DNA of 5,167 nt from an uncultured Lachnospiraceae bacterium (GTDB lineage: Bacteria; Bacillota; Clostridia; Lachnospirales; Lachnospiraceae), in assembly GCA_934351705.1 (NCBI GenBank), contig CAKRJK010000131.1, positions 1 through 5,167 on the forward strand, written 5' to 3'. The notes under the pieces are model-generated. The model was not told where the DNA came from. It made no database searches and saw only the letters and a program-made list of their open reading frames with translations. The translations under genes were made by a program, and so were the position numbers. Of the stretch, positions 1 through 5,167 are shown in pieces; position 1 is the first letter of the stretch, and each line of letters opens with the position of its first letter.

Positions 1-61
1 AGGTAAGCTCTCTCCCGTCATAATTTCTTAGATACTCAATGGTTTTTTGTAGTTTCTCCAT
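1..61 (-). CDS. hypD: Start of HypD, hydrogenase maturation Fe-S protein (5' fragment)
   Basis: An open frame begins with ATG at 59-61 and runs off the left edge, giving 20 residues: MEKLQKTIEYL then RNYDGRELT. This looks like the N-terminus of clostridial HypD proteins, which begin with a short helix and an LxxYDGxx segment shortly before the conserved MEVCGTHT block. That block would fall just outside the window. HypD is the [4Fe-4S] protein that works with HypC as the scaffold for assembling Fe(CN)2CO. The start has its own GAGGAG site 7 nt upstream, inside hypC, and overlaps the hypC end by 26 nt in another frame. hypD following hypC is by far the commonest order, which supports the call. 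Only 61 nt are visible, so identity rests on context and a short match. Confidence 0.75.
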   Translation of the reverse strand, partial: MEKLQKTIEYLRNYDGRELT

Positions 62-266
62 CCTCAATCTCCTCGAAAAGTTGTGTTAATTCCTCCGCCT
101 CATCCTGCTGCATGATCTGGATGATACATCCCGCATGAACCAGTGCATAATCCCCCTCCTTGACCGGAAGCAGACCTGCCATTGCATTGACGCGGTTTCC
201 GCTAAAATCTACCACTGCGATTTTGTCCTTTACCGAGATTACTTTTCCCGGAATTGCTACACACAT
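36..266 (-). CDS. hypC: Hydrogenase maturation chaperone HypC/HybG family
   Basis: A 76-residue HypC-family protein. It carries the iron centre with HypD while CN and CO ligands are added and then delivers it to the large subunit, here most likely EchE. The defining N-terminus MCVAIPGKV is present; Cys2 becomes the essential N-terminal cysteine after Met removal. The conserved GDYALVHAGCIIQ stretch contains His44; position 47 is Cys where many relatives have Phe. The C-terminus is acidic and ends in DGETTKNH. The start is set at 264-266 because Cys2 must be residue 2 and an AGGAGG lies 6 nt upstream; a longer in-frame start at 309-311 would bury Cys2. The first 10 nt overlap the hypF end and the last 26 nt overlap the start of hypD, so all three are probably translationally coupled. 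Confidence 0.95.
   Translation of the reverse strand: MCVAIPGKVISVKDKIAVVDFSGNRVNAMAGLLPVKEGDYALVHAGCIIQIMQQDEAEELTQLFEEIEDGETTKNH
69..74 (-). promoter_or_regulatory. Ribosome binding site for hypD
   Basis: GAGGAG on the minus strand, 7 nt before the ATG at 59-61. It lies within the hypC coding sequence and is the main non-contextual evidence that a gene starts here before hypC ends. Confidence 0.7.
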
Positions 267-2575
267 TCTAATCCTCCTAACTCTGCCGCAAGATATGCCT
301 GTCCCAGACAAATCCCTCCGTCACCCGACGGAATCTGCTCGTTGAAATAAACCCGATAGCCTCTTGCCTCTAACTGTTCTGTCACATATTCTAACAAAAT
401 GCGGTTTTGAAACGTACCTCCGCAAAGTGCAATCTTTTTCACCTTCTCCCCCGCTGTCCTCTCGCAGATCTGTACGGTAAAATCTCCGACCGCCAGCAAA
501 AATCCTCTTGCCAGCTCCTCAACCGATACGCCCTGCGACATTCCTTTCGCCAACTGCAAAAACAGACTTTCCGTATCTCCGATGAATTGCTCCTCTTCGC
601 TCTCCTGCCTTATCAGTGTAATCTCAAGTGGATAAGACTGTTTTGTCTTTGCCGCCGCATACTCCAATTCGATCGCCGCCTCACCCTCGTAATCACTGTA
701 ATGGCAGATTCCCAAAAAGGCACTGACCGCATCAAACAATCTACCCATAGAAGTCGATTTCACACAGTTGATCTGCCTGTTGATCGCCTTTTTTACAATC
801 ATTGCCCGCTCGCTTTGAAACCATTCTGTCTTTTTCAAAACTTCTTCGATCAATTCCCTCTCGTGAAACGAGGCAAGATAACCGTAGAGAATCGTATCGG
901 CATTGCGTACGCCCTCGTCACCGCCGATCAATGTTACCTGTTTTAAATGAGCCGCTCTTTTCATCCTGGCTTTTTCACAGAGCAAAAATTCACTGCCCCA
1001 GATTGTTGCGTCGGTTCCGTACCCCGTTCCGTCAAACGCCACACCCAGCACCGCTCCCTCCAATCCATGCTCCGCCATAACCGAAGCAACATGGGCGTGA
1101 TGGTGCTGCACCGCGATTGGCACGGACTTGGCAGGAATATGGGTTCCCGTCGCATAGGCAGGGTGCATATCTTTTACAAATACCTCCGGGGTAAATTCAA
1201 ACAGATTTTTCATCCGCTCATACTGTGTCCGGTACAGCTTTTGTATCTTTTCATCCTCCATATCTCCGAGATGTTGGCTAAGGTATGCTTTCCCATTTTT
1301 CACAAAGCAAAATACGCTCTTTAAATCCGCTCCCGCCGAAAAAATCTGCTGTTTTTTATGTTCTTCAAAACCTCTCAACCGCATTGCCTGCGGCACATAT
1401 CCTCTTGCCCGCCGAAATGTCTGCGTTCTGCCATGTACCACTCTCACGATTGAATCGTCCAGCGGTGTTAAAATCTTTCGGTCATGTGACAGGATTGCAA
1501 ACGGAATCTGTGACTTCTCCATCCATTCCCGCACGGTCGCATTTTCCGTCAGGATCGGTTCACCCGAACGATTCGCACTGGTCATGATCAGTGCTTCAAA
1601 CTCCTGCATCAAAAGAATCTGTAACGGGTTACAGGGCAGCATGGCACCGACATCGGGACTGTGCTGACACACTCCTTTTACAAAAAATTGTTCCGCACAC
1701 TCTTTTTTCTTAAGCAACACGATCGGTCTTGCCACAGACTTCAGCAGCTTATCTTCCTCCCGGTTCACTTCACAGTATCTTTTGATCGTGTCACTGTCAC
1801 GAAACATAACTGCAAACGGTTTCTTTTCCCGTCCTTTTAATCTGCGTAGGCGGAGTACTGTCTCTTCATTCGTCACAAGAGACGCAAGATGAAATCCGCC
1901 GATGTCTTTGATTGCCAGAATTCCGCCGTTTTTTAACCATGTGACTGCCGCCGCAAACGCCTCTTCCTGCAAAGCTCTGCCCTCGATCTTTTTATCACGC
2001 GTTAAAAAAGAAAGTGTCGGCCCACACGCCGCACAGGCTATCGTCTGTGCATGCCTTCGGACGTCACCTTTTTTGGTATACTCACGCTCACACTCCTTGC
2101 AAAGTGCAAACTCCCTCATAACCGTCTTTTCACGGTCATAAGGAAGTTGTTCTATAATACTGTAACGCGGACCACAGGAAGTACAGCTTAGAAACGGATA
2201 ACGGTATCTGCGGTTTTTGCTGTCTGACAACTCCCGCTCACAATTTTTGCAGGTCGGTAAATCCGCCGGAATCTCAATCTCCTGCGGCTCTCCCGCTCCC
2301 TCTTTGCTCGGCACAATGGAAAATCCCTCAAATTCCCGCGTGTCAATTTGTTCCCGGATCACACTCTCTAAGCAGGCTCCCGCCGGTGCGTTTTTTTGCA
2401 ATGCACCGACAAACGCCTCGATGACCGTTTTTTCTCCGCTCACAATAATCTGTACGCTCCCTGCGTAATTCCACACGGTTCCGCAAAGTCCGTATTCTTC
2501 GGCAAGCTCTGCCACAAACGGACGGAATCCGATTCCCTGTACCATTCCCGTTATCCAAATCTGTTCTGTTATCAT
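257..2575 (-). CDS. hypF: Carbamoyltransferase HypF, [NiFe] hydrogenase maturation
   Basis: A complete 772-residue HypF, the usual length. It turns carbamoyl phosphate and ATP into carbamoyl-AMP and transfers the carbamoyl group to the C-terminal Cys of HypE, the source of the cyanide ligands of the Ni-Fe site. The domain order is canonical. An acylphosphatase domain covers about 1-90, with VQGIGFRPF and the catalytic pair Arg18 and Asn36. A zinc-finger region has four CxxC pairs at Cys109/112, 131/134, 159/162 and 181/184. A YrdC-like domain spans about 200-390 and includes KGREKKPFAVMF. A Kae1-like domain runs to the end, with metal-binding HHHAH at 491-495, FDGTGYG, GGTFQNR and SGDGG. I place the start at 2573-2575, because MITEQIWITGMVQGIGFRPF is where the family begins. 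The frame is open upstream to 2740, but that extra 55-residue stretch is Arg/Lys rich and lies inside echF. The gene overlaps echF by 4 nt and hypC by 10 nt. Confidence 0.96.
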   Translation of the reverse strand: MITEQIWITGMVQGIGFRPFVAELAEEYGLCGTVWNYAGSVQIIVSGEKTVIEAFVGALQKNAPAGACLESVIREQIDTREFEGFSIVPSKEGAGEPQEIEIPADLPTCKNCERELSDSKNRRYRYPFLSCTSCGPRYSIIEQLPYDREKTVMREFALCKECEREYTKKGDVRRHAQTIACAACGPTLSFLTRDKKIEGRALQEEAFAAAVTWLKNGGILAIKDIGGFHLASLVTNEETVLRLRRLKGREKKPFAVMFRDSDTIKRYCEVNREEDKLLKSVARPIVLLKKKECAEQFFVKGVCQHSPDVGAMLPCNPLQILLMQEFEALIMTSANRSGEPILTENATVREWMEKSQIPFAILSHDRKILTPLDDSIVRVVHGRTQTFRRARGYVPQAMRLRGFEEHKKQQIFSAGADLKSVFCFVKNGKAYLSQHLGDMEDEKIQKLYRTQYERMKNLFEFTPEVFVKDMHPAYATGTHIPAKSVPIAVQHHHAHVASVMAEHGLEGAVLGVAFDGTGYGTDATIWGSEFLLCEKARMKRAAHLKQVTLIGGDEGVRNADTILYGYLASFHERELIEEVLKKTEWFQSERAMIVKKAINRQINCVKSTSMGRLFDAVSAFLGICHYSDYEGEAAIELEYAAAKTKQSYPLEITLIRQESEEEQFIGDTESLFLQLAKGMSQGVSVEELARGFLLAVGDFTVQICERTAGEKVKKIALCGGTFQNRILLEYVTEQLEARGYRVYFNEQIPSGDGGICLGQAYLAAELGGLECV
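273..278 (-). promoter_or_regulatory. Ribosome binding site for hypC
   Basis: A perfect AGGAGG on the minus strand, 6 nt before the ATG at 264-266 and inside the last codons of hypF. It decides the start of hypC in favour of the MCVAIPG N-terminus over the longer in-frame start at 309-311. Confidence 0.85.
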
Positions 2576-2976
2576 GATTCCTCTGTCTTTGTTTCTGTCT
2601 TCTGTTCTTCTTTTTTCTCTTCTTTTGGCTCTTCTTTCGGCTTTACCACAAGCTCTGATTTCTTTTGTGGCTGCGGCTCTGTATAGCCCGGTACGATGGA
2701 AAGACATTTTTTCGGACATCCCTCCACGCAGTAGCCGCACTGGATACAGTCAAATCTTTGAATCTCCCACGTTCCCTCATTTCTGTTGACCTGAATGGCA
2801 CGCGGCGGACAGTTTCTCATACAAAGTCCGCAAAGGATACAGTTTTCTATCCGAATCTCTACGTGTCCTCTCGTCCTCTGTGGGTATTCTCTCGGTGTTG
2901 CCGGATAGGTGGTTGTCACCGGTGCGGAAAACAGATTCCGAAATACTGTTTTTGCATTACTCATAATTTTTGACAT
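2572..2976 (-). CDS. echF: Ech hydrogenase ferredoxin-type subunit with 2 [4Fe-4S] clusters, EchF
   Basis: A 134-residue NuoI/HycB-like polyferredoxin that should accept electrons from soluble ferredoxin and pass them to EchC. Two complete cluster motifs are visible: Cys46, Cys49, Cys52, Cys56 (CILCGLCMRNCP) and Cys77, Cys80, Cys83, Cys87 (CIQCGYCVEGCP). In this fold the fourth cysteine of each motif ligates the other cluster. The N-terminal 35 residues, with NLFSAPVTTTYP, resemble the membrane-proximal arm of NuoI-type subunits. After about residue 100 the protein becomes a low-complexity tail made almost only of Lys, Glu, Thr, Pro and Gln, about 35 residues long, with no predicted fold. An extra Cys91 follows the second motif. 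AGGAGG at 2985-2990 precedes the ATG (2974-2976). The stop TGA overlaps the hypF start as ATGA. Subunit identity is strong; the function of the tail is unknown. Confidence 0.93.
   Translation of the reverse strand: MSKIMSNAKTVFRNLFSAPVTTTYPATPREYPQRTRGHVEIRIENCILCGLCMRNCPPRAIQVNRNEGTWEIQRFDCIQCGYCVEGCPKKCLSIVPGYTEPQPQKKSELVVKPKEEPKEEKKEEQKTETKTEES
2580..2584 (-). promoter_or_regulatory. Weak, close ribosome binding site for hypF
   Basis: AGAGG on the minus strand, only 4 nt before the hypF ATG at 2573-2575. It is weaker and closer than the AGGAGG sites of the other genes. Together with the ATGA stop/start overlap with echF, this suggests that hypF translation depends largely on ribosomes finishing echF (inference). 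Confidence 0.55.
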
Positions 2977-2988
2977 CTGATCTTCCTC

Positions 2989-4068
2989 CTATCTTTCGGT
3001 ACAACTGATACACGGATCTATGGTCAGTATCAGAATCGGCACATCTGCATACTGGGCTCCCTTTAGCGTTTCAAGCATAGCCGGAAGATTTGCAAAGGTC
3101 GGCGTGCGCACTCTCATTCTGTCTAAGAACTTTGTTCCGTTCGCTTTGACATAGTAGAACGCTTCTCCTCTCGGCTGCTCCACCCGCATAAAGTATTCTC
3201 CGTTCGGGTTGCCTTTTACCGGAACCGCAATGTCGCCGTTTGGAATCTTTGCGATTGCCTGTTTGATGATCGCAACCGACTGGAAAATTTCCCCGATACG
3301 GACTTTACATCTTGCATAGCTGTCGCACTCATTGCTTGTGATAATCTCAAAATCAAGGTCGGAGTAAGCCCCATACCCGGTCTTTCTCATATCAATCTCA
3401 ATGCCGCTCGCACGCATCATCGGTCCGACCGCTCCCAGCCGCAGTGCATCCTCTTTGCTCAAAATACCGATTTCACACAACCGGCTCTTAACCGAATAAT
3501 CATTTAAGAATACGTCGGTCGACTCTTTTAACTCCGCTGCCATTCCGTCTAAGGTTGCCTCGAAACTTCTGAGCATATCCTCCGGCATATCCTTTAACAC
3601 ACCACCAATCGTATTGACGGAAAAAATGACACGTCCTCCGGTTGATATTTCAAACATATCAAGAATTTTTTCACGGATTGTCCATGTCTGCATAAACAGA
3701 GCTTCAAACCCGAATGCATCCGCCAGCAGCCCCAGCCACAACAGATGACTGTGCAGTCTTGACATCTCACACCAGATGGTTCTTAAATATTTTCCTCTTT
3801 CCGGCACTTCGACTTCCATAATGTTTTCCAGTGCATTACAGTATCCCATTCCGTGCATGAAAGAACAGATTCCGCAGACTCTCTCCGTAACGTAAACCAT
3901 TTCCTTAAAATCTTTTTTCTCAACAAGGCTTTCTAATCCTCTGTGTACATAACCGATGGAGGGAATTGCCTCAAGAATCTCCTCGTCCTCCATCACCAGA
4001 TCCAGATGTATCGGTTCCGGCAATACCGGATGTTGAGGTCCGAATGGAACTACACTTTTCTTTGCCAT
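2989..4068 (-). CDS. echE: Ech-type [NiFe] hydrogenase large (catalytic) subunit, EchE
   Basis: A 359-residue catalytic subunit, homologous to NuoD, that holds the Ni-Fe centre where protons and H2 interconvert. Both nickel-binding motifs are intact: RVCGICSFMH (residues 63-72, Cys65 and Cys68) and DPCISCTER (residues 351-359, Cys353 and Cys356). Other family landmarks are PFGPQHP at residues 8-14, RLHSHLLWLG at 104-113, STGGRV at 142-147 and GPMMRASG at 215-222. Four Ni-binding cysteines show that this is a real hydrogenase rather than a NuoD. The final Arg in place of His after the second CxxC is typical of group 4 enzymes. The protein stops directly after that Arg, so there is no C-terminal extension for a maturation protease to remove. 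The start at 4066-4068 lies one base after the echD stop, with AGGAGGAGAAG inside the echD end. The gene is complete, without frameshifts. Confidence 0.96.
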   Translation of the reverse strand: MAKKSVVPFGPQHPVLPEPIHLDLVMEDEEILEAIPSIGYVHRGLESLVEKKDFKEMVYVTERVCGICSFMHGMGYCNALENIMEVEVPERGKYLRTIWCEMSRLHSHLLWLGLLADAFGFEALFMQTWTIREKILDMFEISTGGRVIFSVNTIGGVLKDMPEDMLRSFEATLDGMAAELKESTDVFLNDYSVKSRLCEIGILSKEDALRLGAVGPMMRASGIEIDMRKTGYGAYSDLDFEIITSNECDSYARCKVRIGEIFQSVAIIKQAIAKIPNGDIAVPVKGNPNGEYFMRVEQPRGEAFYYVKANGTKFLDRMRVRTPTFANLPAMLETLKGAQYADVPILILTIDPCISCTER

Positions 4069-4069
4069 C

Positions 4070-4426
4070 CTACTTCTCCTCCTTTTTCACAAACGGTGTC
4101 TCCTCGCTGATACGATACAGCTTGTTCTGATAATCCAAAGAAATGAATTCAATGTTGACACCGAATAATTCTTTTATCTCGTTCTCATACAAAAAGGCCG
4201 CCTCATAAACCGATGTGATACTCGGCACCTCCTGTTTTTCTTCCACTGTCAGCTTATAGTTGACAAGTTCGTAATCTTTCGCAAAAGAATAGAAAAGCTC
4301 GTACTTTCCCTCTTTATATACCGAACAAATCTGTGCTAAACGGAATTGTTCCTGCTTTTTCCCCATGACAGTCGTCAGTAATTCTTCTGCCGAAATCTCT
4401 ATGATGTTTTTCCCGTAATCCTCCAT
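4070..4426 (-). CDS. echD: Ech hydrogenase NuoC-like subunit (30 kDa family), EchD
   Basis: A 118-residue soluble protein resembling the complex I 30 kDa subunit (NuoC). The clearest sign is YENEIKELFGV at residues 80-90, which matches the conserved Y-E-R-E-x-x-D-(L/M)-F-G block of the family. No cofactor-binding motif is visible; the only cysteine is Cys34. In Ech complexes this subunit is thought to be structural, helping dock the large and small subunits. The length is close to other free-standing EchD proteins, which are shorter than bacterial NuoC and lack the second half of its conserved region. The ATG at 4424-4426 has an AAGGAGA site just upstream in the 20-nt gap after echC. The stop (TAG, 4070-4072) is one base before the echE ATG, so translation of the two is probably coupled. 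The sequence is the most divergent in the operon; the name relies on the motif plus position. Confidence 0.87.
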   Translation of the reverse strand: MEDYGKNIIEISAEELLTTVMGKKQEQFRLAQICSVYKEGKYELFYSFAKDYELVNYKLTVEEKQEVPSITSVYEAAFLYENEIKELFGVNIEFISLDYQNKLYRISEETPFVKKEEK

Positions 4427-4446
4427 CTTCTTCTCCTTTTTTGCCT

Positions 4447-4893
4447 CTACTTTTCCGATTTTTGTTCGGCAAGATATTCCTCATGCTTCTTCTGATAAAT
4501 GGCAAGAGCTTTTACCACACCGTCAATAATGGATTCCGGTCTTGCCGCACAGCCCGGAACATAGATGTCAACCGGAATGACCGTATCGACTCCGCCTTTA
4601 ATGTTATAGCATTCTTTAAAAATTCCTCCCGTACACGCACAGGTTCCTACTGCAAGCACTACCTTCGGTTCCGGCATCTGGGAATAAATCTGTTTGACCA
4701 CTTCCTCATTCTGGCTGTTGATTCCGCCGGTGATTAAGAAAATGTCCGCGTGCATCGGGTTTCCCGTATTTACGATTCCAAACCGTTCAATGTCGTAGAC
4801 CGGAGTCGTACACGCCAGTACTTCAATATCACAGCCGTTACAGCTTGAACCGTCATAATGTAAAAGCCACGGTGATTTATGCATACTTTTCAT
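4447..4893 (-). CDS. echC: Ech-type [NiFe] hydrogenase small subunit (NuoB-like), EchC
   Basis: A 148-residue small subunit of a group 4 membrane-bound [NiFe] hydrogenase, homologous to NuoB of complex I. It carries the [4Fe-4S] cluster nearest the Ni-Fe site and passes electrons between the ferredoxin subunit and the large subunit on the cytoplasmic face. The expected cluster ligands are visible: Cys18 and Cys21 in SSCNGCDIE, Cys85 in VGTCACTGG, and Cys115 in the VPGCAARPE motif. It is short, as in Ech and CooL, with no twin-arginine signal and no second or third Fe-S cluster domain, which separates it from uptake hydrogenase small subunits. The ATG at 4891-4893 is preceded by AGGAGG at 4902-4907 with 8 nt spacing, overlapping the echB stop. 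The C-terminal 20 residues are Lys/Glu rich. NuoB itself is a less likely alternative because the large subunit next door keeps all its Ni-binding cysteines. Confidence 0.95.
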   Translation of the reverse strand: MKSMHKSPWLLHYDGSSCNGCDIEVLACTTPVYDIERFGIVNTGNPMHADIFLITGGINSQNEEVVKQIYSQMPEPKVVLAVGTCACTGGIFKECYNIKGGVDTVIPVDIYVPGCAARPESIIDGVVKALAIYQKKHEEYLAEQKSEK

Positions 4894-4905
4894 CTTGTTC
4901 TCCTC

Positions 4906-5167
4906 CTATCTCATCAAATTCAAAACCAACAGATTCAGTCCGCCGCTCAACAGGGTAACTGCCCATGCCAATTTAAACATCAACGTCCATTTTACACGGG
5001 CGGTCGTGTTGTCGATCAGAACCTCTAGGAAGAACACGATAAGAACCGCAATGACTGCCCAAAGATAACTCCACGGATTGGAACAGATAAAAAACAATCC
5101 TACCACGCCCAGCAAAAACATATTTTCGTACCATTCCGCAATCTCGGTCAAGGCATACTCAATGCCG
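4906..5167 (-). CDS. echB: Ech hydrogenase membrane subunit EchB (NuoH/HycD-like), 3' part only
   Basis: This is the C-terminal end of an integral membrane subunit of the NADH dehydrogenase subunit 1 / HycD / EchB family, which anchors the hydrogenase to the membrane and helps couple electron flow to ion translocation. The reading frame is open to the right edge, giving 86 visible residues that start GIEYALTEIAEWYE. The Glu-rich EIAEWYE stretch followed by hydrophobic segments is typical of the end of this family. Three membrane segments are visible at about residues 15-29, 33-51 and 64-84 of the fragment, with a polar loop (DNTTARVKW) between the last two. A TTG at 5149-5151 could be read as a start, but it falls inside the conserved EYALTEIAEWYE block, so the true start is beyond the window. 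The stop is TAG at 4906-4908, and the echC ribosome site overlaps it. The family is well supported; the echB name rests mainly on gene order. Confidence 0.85.
   Translation of the reverse strand, partial: GIEYALTEIAEWYENMFLLGVVGLFFICSNPWSYLWAVIAVLIVFFLEVLIDNTTARVKWTLMFKLAWAVTLLSGGLNLLVLNLMR

Noticed and set aside
267..311. A longer hypC starting at 309-311
   Set aside because: It would place 15 residues before the MCVAIPG motif, whose cysteine must be residue 2. A perfect AGGAGG precedes the inner ATG.
407..946. A 179-residue plus-strand open frame
   Set aside because: It is antisense to the well-supported hypF, has no recognisable family motif, and is one of several such frames opposite hypF.
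2576..2740. A 55-residue N-terminal extension of hypF in the same open frame
   Set aside because: It lies wholly inside echF, is Arg/Lys rich because it is the alternative frame of the EchF tail, and the HypF family starts at the acylphosphatase domain beginning at 2575.
2989..4068. Reading the large subunit as a complex I NuoD
   Set aside because: All four Ni-binding cysteines are present in RVCGIC and DPCISC. NuoD lacks them.
5149..5151. A TTG start that would make an 81-residue small membrane protein
   Set aside because: The frame continues upstream without a stop to the window edge, and the TTG codes for Leu inside a conserved family block.

Overview
The window is a gene-dense, single-direction segment. 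Every gene I can support is on the minus strand, so transcription runs from the right edge to the left edge. In transcription order it holds the 3' end of an EchB/NuoH-like membrane subunit, then echC, echD, echE, echF, hypF, hypC and the first 20 codons of hypD. All gaps between genes are 20 nt or less, and three junctions overlap (echF/hypF by 4 nt, hypF/hypC by 10 nt, hypC/hypD by 26 nt). This is the layout of one polycistronic operon whose promoter and terminator both lie outside the window. There are no RNA genes, mobile elements, CRISPR arrays or long noncoding stretches.

Right part (4906-5167): last 86 residues of the proton/ion-translocating membrane subunit, cut by the window edge. 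Middle part (2572-4893): the soluble arm of an Ech-type (group 4) energy-converting [NiFe] hydrogenase. It comprises the small subunit with its proximal [4Fe-4S] ligands, a NuoC-like subunit, the Ni-Fe large subunit, and a two-cluster ferredoxin with an unusual Lys/Glu tail. Left part (1-2575): maturation genes hypF, hypC and hypD, which make the Fe(CN)2CO part of the hydrogenase active site. The enzyme would pass electrons from reduced ferredoxin through EchF and EchC to EchE, reducing protons to H2 while ions cross the membrane, or run in reverse. HypF/C/D (with HypE, probably just downstream) build the iron centre of the enzyme encoded upstream of them.

The organism is most likely an anaerobic Firmicute of the class Clostridia, perhaps a gut Lachnospiraceae-like bacterium. 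This rests on the strong AGGAGG ribosome sites, moderate base composition, and the ech-hyp arrangement. The family-level guess is weak.

I found no wholly undescribed system. The points most worth checking are: a large subunit that ends exactly at its DPCxxCxxR motif, so no protease-cleaved tail is needed; the absence of hypA/hypB between ech and hypF; the charged tail on EchF; and a hypD start hidden inside the end of hypC.
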